This document shows, one piece after another, positions 7,096-13,756 of a stretch of DNA of 17,333 nucleotides. How positions within the stretch are numbered: position 1 is the stretch's first letter; each line of letters starts with the position of its first letter. Below the pieces are notes generated by a model, which was given only the letters and a program-made list of their open reading frames with translations, had not been told where the DNA came from and made no database searches. Source of the DNA: Thermoplasmatota archaeon. GTDB lineage: Archaea; Thermoplasmatota; Thermoplasmata; RBG-16-68-12; JAGMCJ01. The stretch is from assembly GCA_022848825.1 (NCBI GenBank), contig JAJISH010000437.1, positions 1 through 17,333 on the forward strand, written 5' to 3'. The translations under genes and the position numbers were made by a program.

Positions 7096-8073
7096 TCAGA
7101 GGTCTATCCTCTTTCCGGACTTCTGCGACTCGATTGCCGCCATGACAGCTTTCAGAGTCCCTAGCCCATCTCTGCCGCTGATTAGCGGGTCCCGCTTCTT
7201 CTCGATCGCATCCATGAAGTCCGTGATCTCGTTCTTCAGCGGTTCGCGCATTTCCAGCGTTATCTTCCTCGTATCGAACTCTAGCGGGATGCGGTACAGA
7301 TTGAACGAGTCCAGCCTTCCAAGGCTTGAGGAGGAGATCCAGATGGACTGCGTTATGTAGTCGATCTCCACGAAGTTCTTCAGGCCAGTAAGGGAGAGCC
7401 TCCTCACCTTCATGGGCGTCAGCCAGTTCACTTCCACTAGGCCGCTCGTGCCGTTCTCGAAGGAGAGCATGATGTTCGCATGGTCCTCGAAGCTCTCGTG
7501 TTTTATCCTTCCACCGCTGGCGAAGACGCTCGCGACCTCGCTTCCGAGCAGGTATCTCATGACGTCTATGTCGTGGATCCCCAGATCGAGAATGACTCCG
7601 ACATCACGGATCCTCGTGGGAAGGCTGCTCACGCGGCGCGCGGATATCGTGATCACATCGCCGTACCTTCCGTCCCTGATGCCCTTCTTCGCGAAGTCGA
7701 CCACGGGGTTGTGCCTCTCTATGTGGCCGACGGCGAGGGTGAGTCCAGCCGACTCGGCCAGTTCCACGAGCTTCTCCGCCTCCTCGATGGTCGAGCACAT
7801 CGGCTTCTCGACAAGAACATGAACTCCCGCCTCCATCGCATCCTTGGAGACCTGATAGTGGAGGGCCGTTGGTGTGGCGATGGACACGGCGTCGACACCC
7901 TTCTTCAGTAGGTCCTCGTAGTTCTCGAATGATTCCGTGTTGAACCTCTCGGCTGCGATCTTACCGGTCTCGCGGTCCTTGTCAACGACCCCTACGAGGT
8001 CGGCCATCTCCGAGAATACCCTGGCGTGGTTCTGTCCCATTGAGCCCACACCGATGACTCCCACTCTGAGCAT
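7096..8073 (-). CDS. Gfo/Idh/MocA oxidoreductase, WbpB-like 3-dehydrogenase of a UDP-HexNAc sugar
   Basis: This 325-residue protein has the NAD(P)-binding signature VGVIGVGSMGQNH (4-16), the family motif EKP at 89-91, the loop VGHIERHNP (115-123) and the catalytic-region HDID at 167-170. The VGHIERxNP loop is typical of members acting on UDP-GlcNAc derivatives. The expected reaction is oxidation of C3 to a ketone, which the neighbouring aminotransferase then converts to an amine. ATG 8073 is chosen because a TATA box (CTTTATCT) lies 27 bp upstream and the conserved MLRVGVIG begins there; TTG 8085 would add four residues. It has its own promoter in the 45-bp gap after the aminotransferase gene, although read-through from upstream is possible. 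Substrate (UDP-GlcNAcA or UDP-GlcNAc) is inferred from context. Confidence 0.88.
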   Translation of the reverse strand: MLRVGVIGVGSMGQNHARVFSEMADLVGVVDKDRETGKIAAERFNTESFENYEDLLKKGVDAVSIATPTALHYQVSKDAMEAGVHVLVEKPMCSTIEEAEKLVELAESAGLTLAVGHIERHNPVVDFAKKGIRDGRYGDVITISARRVSSLPTRIRDVGVILDLGIHDIDVMRYLLGSEVASVFASGGRIKHESFEDHANIMLSFENGTSGLVEVNWLTPMKVRRLSLTGLKNFVEIDYITQSIWISSSSLGRLDSFNLYRIPLEFDTRKITLEMREPLKNEITDFMDAIEKKRDPLISGRDGLGTLKAVMAAIESQKSGKRIDL

Positions 8074-8096
8074 GATACCGCTCAAGGAACGGCATT

Positions 8097-8104
8097 AGAT
8101 AAAG
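8097..8104 (-). promoter_or_regulatory. TATA box of the WbpB-like gene
   Basis: The minus-strand sequence CTTTATCT is centred about 27 bp before ATG 8073. It decides that start over TTG 8085, which would leave only about 15 bp. Confidence 0.65.
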
Positions 8105-8118
8105 CATTTGCTTGGGTC

Positions 8119-9216
8119 TCACGGCCTGAGGCATTCCCTGATAGATTTCCCGATTAGTTGGATGTCATCTGCCACGACGTGGGGATGCACGGGCAACTCG
8201 AGCAGCTGTGGTAGCAACCTCTCGGCCTCTGGGCATTGGCCTGCTATCCTCAGGTTCTTCAGGACAGGTTGCTCGTAGAGGGGGATCGGATAGCTTGGCC
8301 GAGAACCAACTCCCTTCTTCTGGAGATGCTCCATCAGTTTCTCCCTGGACACGGGCGATTCCTTGTTGACGCGGATAATGTACTGGTAGAAGGAATGGAC
8401 CCTGCCCTTCCCTGTTATCGGGGTTTCCAATCCCTTGACGTTCTCGAGCTCCTCGGTAAGCATCCTCGCGTTCTCCTGACGCCTTCTGACTATCTCGTCC
8501 ATCTTTCGAAGTTGAACGATTCCGATGGCCGCCGAGATCTCCATCATCCGGTAGTTGTAGCCCAGCAGGACGTGGTTGTAGTGCGTTTCCTCACCATGCT
8601 CCCTGAGCAGCCTCGCTCTCTCGGCAATCTGGTCGTCGTCCGTGAGAACGATTCCGCCCTCGCCCGTCGTTATGTTCTTCGTCGCATAGAAGCTGAAGGA
8701 GGATATGTCCCCGAAGCTTCCCGCCATCTTTCCGTTGAATGCAGCGCCGTGGGCCTGGCAGGCGTCCTCGACTATCTTCAGGTCATTCTTATCCGCGATT
8801 CTCTGGATCGCGTCGTAGTCAGCAGTCTGTCCGTACAGGTCGACAGGCAGTATGGCCCTGGTCCTACTCGTGACCCTCCTCTTAACGGACTTCGGGTCGA
8901 GCGTGTATGTCTCTGGGTCGACATCCGCGAAGACGGGACGGCCGCCGCAGAACAGGACGGTTGAGGCCGTTGCGAAGAACGTGATCGGGGGGATTATCAC
9001 CTCGGAGTTCTCCGATATCCCCATGAGCAGGTTTGATATGTGGAGTGCAGACGTTCCGGAGGATGTCGCTATCGCGTGCTTTCGTCCGATGCACTCGGCG
9101 AATCGTTCCTCGAACTCCTTGACTCTCGGACCTCTGGCAAGGATTCCAGATCTCAGAACCTCGGTGACCGCCTCGATCTCCTCGTCCGAGAGAAAGGGAC
9201 GCGCTATCGGAATCAG
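8119..9216 (-). CDS. PLP-dependent sugar aminotransferase, WbpE-like (DegT/DnrJ/EryC1 family)
   Basis: The 365-residue protein has all expected parts: SSGTSAL phosphate-binding loop (52-58), Asp151 and Gln154 in EDACQAHGA that hold the pyridine ring, and the Schiff-base Lys180 in SFYATKNITTGEGG. It should transfer an amino group from glutamate to the 3-keto UDP-sugar. The start is odd. Homologues begin MIPIARP, and here that position is CTG (9216-9214), eight to nine bases after GGAGG (9230-9226), with no ATG, GTG or TTG nearby; I therefore place the start at CTG. The nearest in-frame alternative is TTG 9276, which adds 20 unconserved residues and overlaps the acetyltransferase; an ATG start could have been lost by mutation or sequencing error. 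It lies four bases after the acetyltransferase stop, so both form an operon. Confidence 0.88.
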   Translation of the reverse strand: MIPIARPFLSDEEIEAVTEVLRSGILARGPRVKEFEERFAECIGRKHAIATSSGTSALHISNLLMGISENSEVIIPPITFFATASTVLFCGGRPVFADVDPETYTLDPKSVKRRVTSRTRAILPVDLYGQTADYDAIQRIADKNDLKIVEDACQAHGAAFNGKMAGSFGDISSFSFYATKNITTGEGGIVLTDDDQIAERARLLREHGEETHYNHVLLGYNYRMMEISAAIGIVQLRKMDEIVRRRQENARMLTEELENVKGLETPITGKGRVHSFYQYIIRVNKESPVSREKLMEHLQKKGVGSRPSYPIPLYEQPVLKNLRIAGQCPEAERLLPQLLELPVHPHVVADDIQLIGKSIRECLRP

Positions 9217-9220
9217 GACT

Positions 9221-9769
9221 TCACACCTCCAGGTCGATTCTCTTCCCGCATGTGCTGCACGTGTTGTCCTCCCCAAGCTTGTGTCCGCACTCGCAGACGC
9301 GTCCGACGACCTCTGCGGGATTCCCCTGGACCAAGGCATGCTGCGGGACGCTCTTCGTGACCACGCTCCCCGCACCGATCATGGCGTATCTTCCAATCGT
9401 TATTCCGCAGAGCACAACCGAGCCAGCACCGATGGAGGCGTGGTCCTCCACCCGCGTGGGGACCAACTCGAAATCATCCGCCGAAGCGCGGGGGTACCGG
9501 TCGTTGGTGAACGTCACATGCGGACCCACGAAGACGTAGGCGCCCAGGCTCACACCCTCGTAGAGGGTCGCCCTGTTCTGTATCTTGCAGCCGTCGCCCA
9601 CAACCACGTCCTTTCCGATGTAGGCGCACTTCCCTATCCTGCAGCTCTTCCCGATCCTCGCGCCCTCCCGCACTTGGACCTCATTCCAGATCGACGTGTC
9701 ATCTCCTAACTCGGCCTGAGTGGAGACCTCAGCGGTTTTGTGGATAGTCACAGGCATTGATGTCGCCAT
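9221..9769 (-). CDS. Hexapeptide-repeat N-acetyltransferase, WbpD-like, with C-terminal zinc ribbon
   Basis: This 182-residue protein folds as a left-handed beta helix, seen as repeated I/V-G-x-x hexads from about residue 15 (AELGDDTSIW) to 145, with the loop FTNDRYPRAS that is typical of WbpD-type sugar acetyltransferases. It should acetylate the 3-amino group made by the aminotransferase, using acetyl-CoA. The end adds a four-cysteine ribbon, C-x-C-x9-C-x2-C (Cys159, 161, 171, 174), which the bacterial WbpD core does not need. Start is uncertain: ATG 9769 is taken, ATG 9757 (MPVTIHKTAEV) is almost as good, and GTG 9811 would place a likely TATA element inside the gene. The aminotransferase gene follows after four bases. 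The rtcA gene diverges from the same short promoter region. Confidence 0.87.
   Translation of the reverse strand: MATSMPVTIHKTAEVSTQAELGDDTSIWNEVQVREGARIGKSCRIGKCAYIGKDVVVGDGCKIQNRATLYEGVSLGAYVFVGPHVTFTNDRYPRASADDFELVPTRVEDHASIGAGSVVLCGITIGRYAMIGAGSVVTKSVPQHALVQGNPAEVVGRVCECGHKLGEDNTCSTCGKRIDLEV
9224..9230 (-). promoter_or_regulatory. Shine-Dalgarno site deciding the CTG start of the aminotransferase
   Basis: Read on the minus strand this is GGAGGTG. It overlaps the end of the acetyltransferase gene and is about eight bases from CTG 9216. It is the clearest ribosome binding site in the window and fits translation of an internal operon gene. Confidence 0.7.
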
Positions 9770-9788
9770 TTCCGCGAAAGAGTCCCAA

Positions 9789-9797
9789 CGATAAGAA
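9789..9797 (-). promoter_or_regulatory. Possible TATA element of the acetyltransferase-aminotransferase operon
   Basis: The minus-strand sequence TTCTTATCG is centred about 24 bp before ATG 9769 and 36 bp before ATG 9757. It is a weaker match than the other boxes listed here. Confidence 0.4.
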
Positions 9798-9824
9798 CTT
9801 TGCTCAGTCACGGCACGCGAAAAA

Positions 9825-9831
9825 GTTATCT
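9825..9831 (+). promoter_or_regulatory. TATA-like box of rtcA
   Basis: GTTATCT is centred about 32 bp before TTG 9860. It is followed by TAAGGAGGTG (9831-9840), a strong Shine-Dalgarno match, but this is 19 bases away from the TTG and probably outside a near-leaderless message. Confidence 0.5.
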
Positions 9832-9859
9832 AAGGAGGTGGATTACGAACCCGAACAGC

Positions 9860-10903
9860 TTGATAGAAATCGACGGAGGTTACGGTGAGGGAGGAGGTCA
9901 AATCCTCAGGATGGCTGTGGCCTTCTCTGCGCTCACCGGAAAGGATGTCAGGATATTCAATATTCGGGCCAACAGACCCAAACCCGGATTGGCCAACCAG
10001 CATCTCACGTCCATCAGGAGCGTTGCAGAGCTGTCCAGCGCGAAGGTCGAGAACCTGCACAAGGGGTCCATGGAGGTACACTTCGTCCCCGGCGAGCTCT
10101 CTGGCGGGGACTTCCGCTTTGACATAGGCACTGCTGGGAGCGTGACACTAGTGCTCCAGGCATGTCTTCTTCCCGCCCTTTCGTCCGGTCGCGGGTGTCG
10201 CATCAGCGTGACAGGCGGTACGGACGTTAAGTGGTCGCCGCCTTGGGACTACTTCGAGCACGTTTTCCTGCCCGTGCTCAGGCGGATCGGCGGGGACGTC
10301 ACCGTGGAGAAGGTCAGAAGGGGCTACTACCCAAGAGGCGGCGGGCACATCCGCGTCACCGTGAACCCGTGCAAGGAGTTGAGCGGACAGGAATGGACCG
10401 ATCTACCCCCCGTGGAGAGGATCGATGGGTTCGTCCACGTTGGGAACCTGCCAGGCCATATCTTAGAGAGAATGGAAGGGGCTCTGAGCGGGCTGGAGGA
10501 CGTTGCAGAGACAACGATTCGGACAGAGAGTCTGAAGGAGGACCAGGCCACGGGTCAGGGCGGCGCTGTCGTCCTCCGGGCAGTGGCAGGAGACATCATC
10601 CTCGGGTCGGACGCTCTGGCAGAGAGGGGTGTGAAGGCGGAGGAAGTCGCCCGGAACGCCGCGGACGCGCTTCTTCGCGAGAGAGATGCGGAAGCGACGG
10701 CCGACACACATCTGTCAGATCAGATCCTCCCCTATCTGGCAATCGCAGACGGACCCTCGGCCTTCGTCGTGAAGGAGATAACGGGTCATGTCAAAACGCA
10801 CATGTGGTTGCTGGAGAAGTTCCTTGACGTCTCCTTCCAGACAAGGAAACTCGACGGAAGGTGGAGAATAGAAATCCAGCCTAGCCGTACATGGAGGGTC
10901 TAG
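9860..10903 (+). CDS. rtcA: RNA 3'-terminal phosphate cyclase
   Basis: RtcA uses ATP to turn an RNA 3'-phosphate into a 2',3'-cyclic phosphate through a covalent histidine-AMP step, and acts in RNA end repair. The 347-residue length is normal. The N-terminal IEIDGGYGEGGGQILR, RANRPKPGLANQH and the central GGTDVKWSPPWDY blocks are strongly conserved, as is THLSDQILPYLA. The nucleotidyl histidine is His310 in T-G-H-V-K-T, matching the family's H-x-x-T. The start is TTG 9860, because homologues begin MIEIDG exactly there and a TATA-like box lies 32 bp upstream; the longer reading from TTG 9800 is rejected since it would swallow this promoter. Its 3' end overlaps the convergent PAC2 gene by 23 bp. 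No RtcB ligase gene is visible here. Confidence 0.93.
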   Translation: MIEIDGGYGEGGGQILRMAVAFSALTGKDVRIFNIRANRPKPGLANQHLTSIRSVAELSSAKVENLHKGSMEVHFVPGELSGGDFRFDIGTAGSVTLVLQACLLPALSSGRGCRISVTGGTDVKWSPPWDYFEHVFLPVLRRIGGDVTVEKVRRGYYPRGGGHIRVTVNPCKELSGQEWTDLPPVERIDGFVHVGNLPGHILERMEGALSGLEDVAETTIRTESLKEDQATGQGGAVVLRAVAGDIILGSDALAERGVKAEEVARNAADALLRERDAEATADTHLSDQILPYLAIADGPSAFVVKEITGHVKTHMWLLEKFLDVSFQTRKLDGRWRIEIQPSRTWRV

Positions 10904-11645
10904 CGGGAGCCGGGGTCCTCTTTGCCGTGGCAGTCTGCTTGTGTATGCTCTTCAACTGGTTCTCGATTCTCTCCGCCTCCTCGTACAGAGGCTGCGCATC
11001 GAGCTCCGTGTGCAGCAAGATCCTATCGATCGTCTCTATGACTCGTGCAGCCGCCCGTGCATCTGGGTAGTCCGGATGTGCCTCGCTCAGTAGGCTGATG
11101 ACGTTGAAGTCCCGTTTCTTCCCCTCGTTCAGGAGAACACCTGCGACTCCTGTGATGACGCCCTCCTCGAAGACAGTTATGGAATGCTCCCTGAGCACGT
11201 TGCCTGCGAAGTTGGTGCTTCCTATGCCGTAGACCTTTATCTCGGTGCGGTCCTCGGTGGGAGATTCCCTGTCCACTACGAGGCCCTCGGGGCACAGCAG
11301 CATTTTGCACTTCTGGTCCTCTGCCCAGTCTATGACGGCCGCCGCTATCACCTTGATGAGATTCGGTGGCGGCTGGAACTCCGATATGAACACGACGATC
11401 TTGTCCTTGGTCTCCTCCTTTGAACCCGCGTAGATGCGGACGGGGTTCATGGGTTCTCCGTCCCTTATCAGCGAGACCGTCGGAAAATAGACGGAATCCA
11501 TTATTGCCACTTGCTCGAGGTTGAGAGCGTTTATGATGTAGTTCGCGACTATCGAGCTCACGAGACCGACGCTCGGAAAGCCATCTATGACCGTAGCCCC
11601 CTTCAGGTCCATCCTCTTGAGCTCGTATATGTGAATGTTCTCCAT
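10881..11645 (-). CDS. PAC2-family protein, possible proteasome assembly chaperone
   Basis: The 254 residues contain the PAC2 fold: DGFPSVGLVSSIVANYII near the start, VYFPTVSLIRDGEPMNPVRIY, VVFISEFQPPP, GIGSTNFAGNV, and GVITGVAGVLLNEG, followed by a helical segment and a low-complexity Thr/Ala/Pro-rich tail (TATAKRTPAPARPS). Archaeal relatives such as PbaA and PbaB assist proteasome or PAN assembly, but the family is broad and the client here is not evident; no proteasome gene is nearby. The start is ATG 11645 with a TATA-like TTAAATA about 33 bp upstream. The stop lies inside the last codons of rtcA on the opposite strand. The riboflavin reductase gene diverges from the shared 83-bp upstream region. 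Confidence 0.9.
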   Translation of the reverse strand: MENIHIYELKRMDLKGATVIDGFPSVGLVSSIVANYIINALNLEQVAIMDSVYFPTVSLIRDGEPMNPVRIYAGSKEETKDKIVVFISEFQPPPNLIKVIAAAVIDWAEDQKCKMLLCPEGLVVDRESPTEDRTEIKVYGIGSTNFAGNVLREHSITVFEEGVITGVAGVLLNEGKKRDFNVISLLSEAHPDYPDARAAARVIETIDRILLHTELDAQPLYEEAERIENQLKSIHKQTATAKRTPAPARPSMYG

Positions 11646-11674
11646 AGTCAGCGTCGCTTCAATCTGGTAACCTC

Positions 11675-11682
11675 TATTTAAG
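11675..11682 (-). promoter_or_regulatory. TATA-like box of the PAC2 gene
   Basis: The minus-strand sequence CTTAAATA is centred about 33 bp before ATG 11645. It is paired with a divergent box at 11701-11708. Confidence 0.55.
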
Positions 11683-11700
11683 TCTCACTCTTCGAAAAAC

Positions 11701-11708
11701 GTTAAATG
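11701..11708 (+). promoter_or_regulatory. TATA-like box of the arfC-Mut7-C operon
   Basis: GTTAAATG is centred 24-25 bp before GTG 11729, which suggests a leaderless message. Confidence 0.55.
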
Positions 11709-11728
11709 ATAAGGGAATATCATACATC

Positions 11729-12367
11729 GTGAAACCGCGAGTCATTGTCAATTGCGCCATGTCCGCGGACGGGAAGATAGCCCTTCCCACGAGGATGCAG
11801 ACGAGGATATCGAGCGACGAGGACATGAGGCGGGTCCACGAGCTCAGGAACTCCGTTGACGTGATCATCGTTGGCGTTGGCACGGTGCTGGCGGACGACC
11901 CGAGCTTGCTGGTCAGCCCCGAGCACGTTTCCGAGATCAGGAATCCCGTGAGGCTGGTGCTAGACTCGAGTGGGAGGACGCCCGATGAAGCAGCCGTATT
12001 CGACGGTGATGCGGACACCATCGTCGCGACTTCGGATGAATGCTCTCGCGATTTTGGCGGGGCCGAAGTCATCAGGTGCGGAAAGGGCAGGGTCGATCTG
12101 ACGAAGCTCATGTCCATTCTCCACGACAGGGGGCACTCCAGCGTGCTCGTCGAGGGGGGCGGCGACGTCATATGGTCCTTCTTCCGCGAGCGACTGGTCG
12201 ATGAGTTCAAGGTTTTCGTTGGCAGCATGATCATCGGCGGCAAGAACTCACCAACCCCCACGGACGGAGAGGGTTTCCACTCCCTCGCCGATATCGCCAA
12301 ACTTGAACTCGTTGCGCACACAGCGCTCGGGGATGGCCTGCTTCTTGAATACGCGGTGAAAAGGTGA
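11729..12367 (+). CDS. arfC: 2,5-diamino-6-ribosylamino-4(3H)-pyrimidinone 5'-phosphate reductase
   Basis: This is the stand-alone RibD C-terminal/RIB7-type reductase that archaea and fungi use early in riboflavin (and, in archaea, also F420-related flavin) synthesis, reducing the ribosyl side chain with NAD(P)H before deamination. The 212-residue length fits a single domain. Conserved parts are VNCAMSADGKIA at the N-terminus, SSDEDMRRVHELR, VGVGTVLADDPSL, PVRLVLDSSGR, and the NADPH-site VEGGGDVIWSFF. GTG 11729 is the start, supported by a TATA box about 25 bp upstream. The last bases GTGA overlap the GTG start of the next gene, indicating translational coupling with the Mut7-C protein. No other riboflavin gene is in view, so the pathway role rests on family membership. 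Confidence 0.93.
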   Translation: MKPRVIVNCAMSADGKIALPTRMQTRISSDEDMRRVHELRNSVDVIIVGVGTVLADDPSLLVSPEHVSEIRNPVRLVLDSSGRTPDEAAVFDGDADTIVATSDECSRDFGGAEVIRCGKGRVDLTKLMSILHDRGHSSVLVEGGGDVIWSFFRERLVDEFKVFVGSMIIGGKNSPTPTDGEGFHSLADIAKLELVAHTALGDGLLLEYAVKR

Positions 12368-12819
12368 AGCTTCTCTGCGACCACATGCTCGGCACCTTGG
12401 CGAAATGGTTGAGGTTCTTGGGGCTCGACACGGGGTTCGCGGGCCCTGTGAGCGACAGGGAACTGAAGGAAATCGCCCTGTCCGAGGGCCGCGTGATCCT
12501 GACGAGAGACAAGGAGCTCAGCGGCAATAAGGACGTCGAAGCCCTGTACGTGGAGACCGGGGACATCGACGACCAGCTCATCCAGGTACTCCGAGCGCTC
12601 AACCTGGAAGTCGAGGAACCGATGTCCAGATGTTCTGCCTGCAACGGTCTGATCGAGAAGATCGGGCGGGGAGATGCAGAAGGCAATGTGCCAGATGACG
12701 TCCTAACTGATCGGGACATGTTCTGGCGATGCAAGGAATGTGGAAAGCACTACTGGCGGGGAAGTCATTGGGGAGGAATCCTCGAGAGGATTGAGAAGAT
12801 CAAGAGTCAGGTCTCGTAG
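12364..12819 (+). CDS. Mut7-C family predicted RNase (PIN-like) with zinc ribbon
   Basis: The 151-residue protein matches archaeal Mut7-C proteins. The PIN-like part begins LLCDHMLGTLAKWLRFLG, in which the first Asp is a likely metal ligand, and continues with ILTRDKEL, another acidic motif. The second half holds a four-cysteine ribbon (CSAC and CKEC) ending in KHYWRGSHW, the typical tail. The family is predicted to cut RNA because of its PIN-like fold; no specific substrate is known to me. Its GTG start overlaps the previous stop by four bases, so it is translated together with the riboflavin reductase, although a functional link between the two is not obvious. The end overlaps the convergent gene by 13 bp. 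Confidence 0.9.
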   Translation: MKLLCDHMLGTLAKWLRFLGLDTGFAGPVSDRELKEIALSEGRVILTRDKELSGNKDVEALYVETGDIDDQLIQVLRALNLEVEEPMSRCSACNGLIEKIGRGDAEGNVPDDVLTDRDMFWRCKECGKHYWRGSHWGGILERIEKIKSQVS

Positions 12820-13661
12820 TAGTCCTCTCTGACGATTTTCCCCGTGTTCGAATTCACGATTATCGCGCCCAGCGTGCCCTCGACGCACCACACCGGGAGA
12901 TAGACCAATCCCGCGTGTTTCGTCGAGACGTCTTCCTCCTCGGGGCTCTCGATTCTCCTCTCGACTATCGTTGCGTGGTCTGCCTCGTGAACGCTCTCGA
13001 CCTCCTTCGTCCCGAGCTCGCGGGCGGCCTCTCTGGCAATCTCCGAGGCGGACTCCTCATCAATCTTCGGCTCAAGGGTCTCGTGAGTGGTGTCGATTGC
13101 CTCGACGGTCTCGAAGTCCATCTCCCAGGTCTCCCACTGGGATGTCAGGGCGTTGACGGCGATGCACCCGTCCACGACTCTGTCCTCCTCACCATGTACG
13201 TGCAACACGCTCTCGAACTCATATACGAAGTGAGGAACCAGCTGAAGCATGAAGTTGAATCCTCTCACCGTCTTCTTTCCGATCTCTCTGATGTCGTCTT
13301 TTGTGAGGACCGGTCTGACGATTACCTCTTTCGCCTTCTCCGCCTCCTCCATGTCGTGGGGAAGATCGAGCACCTCGAAGAGCTCCCCCTTTATGCGATC
13401 CTCCACCTCATCGAGTCCCCAGAGCAAGACCTTGCGGTCCAGAGCCGCTTTCTGCTCCTTGCCTGAGAACTCGTACGTTGGAATGGCGATCTTGAACCAG
13501 GGTTCCTTGGTGACCTCTCCCAGGAAGGTGTCGAGCTCCCCTTCTGAAATGATCGCCACGAAAACCGATTTGCCAGCCTTCTGGGCCCGAATCCTGTTCT
13601 TCTCAAGCTCTACCGAGAAGCCCTGGGATCTGAAGATTTGGGCCACGATGTTCTCCAGCAT
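12807..13661 (-). CDS. Unrecognised 284-residue protein with possible endonuclease-like N-terminal fold
   Basis: I cannot name this family. The N-terminal 100 residues (MLENIVAQIFRSQGFSVELE, then alternating strands such as KSVFVAII and VLLWGLDEVEDRI) read like a restriction-endonuclease-type alpha/beta fold, but I see no clear catalytic D/E-x-K, so any nuclease role would be inactive or non-canonical. A middle domain (GFNFMLQLVPHFVYEFESVLHV, then GCIAVNALTSQWETWE) and an end segment (LVYLPVWCVEGTLGAIIVNS, then GKIVREDYYET) each resemble the strand pattern of small PepSY-like beta domains. The region between is very acidic, with long helices. There is no signal peptide or membrane segment, so it is probably cytoplasmic. 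ATG 13661 is supported by a TATA box 28 bp upstream. It overlaps the Mut7-C gene end by 13 bp. Confidence 0.8.
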   Translation of the reverse strand: MLENIVAQIFRSQGFSVELEKNRIRAQKAGKSVFVAIISEGELDTFLGEVTKEPWFKIAIPTYEFSGKEQKAALDRKVLLWGLDEVEDRIKGELFEVLDLPHDMEEAEKAKEVIVRPVLTKDDIREIGKKTVRGFNFMLQLVPHFVYEFESVLHVHGEEDRVVDGCIAVNALTSQWETWEMDFETVEAIDTTHETLEPKIDEESASEIAREAARELGTKEVESVHEADHATIVERRIESPEEEDVSTKHAGLVYLPVWCVEGTLGAIIVNSNTGKIVREDYYET

Positions 13662-13685
13662 TCGGAAGAGGAATCGTTTGCGGAC

Positions 13686-13693
13686 ATAAAAAG
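13686..13693 (-). promoter_or_regulatory. TATA box of the unrecognised 284-residue protein
   Basis: The minus-strand sequence CTTTTTAT is centred about 28 bp before ATG 13661. It sits in a divergent promoter region shared with the TIGR00304 gene. Confidence 0.6.
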
Positions 13694-13730
13694 GTTAATC
13701 TGACCTCCCCGAGAACGGCCACCCAAAGGA

Positions 13731-13737
13731 TTAATAT
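13731..13737 (+). promoter_or_regulatory. TATA box of the TIGR00304 gene
   Basis: TTAATAT is centred 23 bp before ATG 13757 and 26 bp before ATG 13760. It overlaps the ATG at 13736, which rules that codon out as the start. Confidence 0.6.
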
Positions 13738-13756
13738 GCATAGGAGAATAGGAAAC

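Noticed and set aside
9217..9375. N-terminal extension of the aminotransferase starting at base 9375
   Set aside because: The 53 extra residues are unconserved, Arg/Ser-rich and lie over the acetyltransferase tail; the conserved N-terminus and a ribosome site point to 9216.
8236..9709. Long plus-strand open frames of 242 and 285 codons opposite the aminotransferase and acetyltransferase
   Set aside because: They are antisense to two well-supported enzyme genes and their translations show no motif or usable promoter; they reflect codon bias in GC-rich DNA.
9800..9859. Upstream TTG start for rtcA at 9800
   Set aside because: It would place the TATA-like box inside the gene and add 20 residues absent from the family.
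10231..10827. 198-codon plus-strand frame inside rtcA
   Set aside because: It is the shifted frame of rtcA with an Arg/Gly-rich unstructured translation.
11674..12384. 236-codon minus-strand frame opposite the riboflavin reductase
   Set aside because: Low-complexity Ser/Thr-rich translation, antisense to a conserved enzyme, and it runs through the divergent promoter region.
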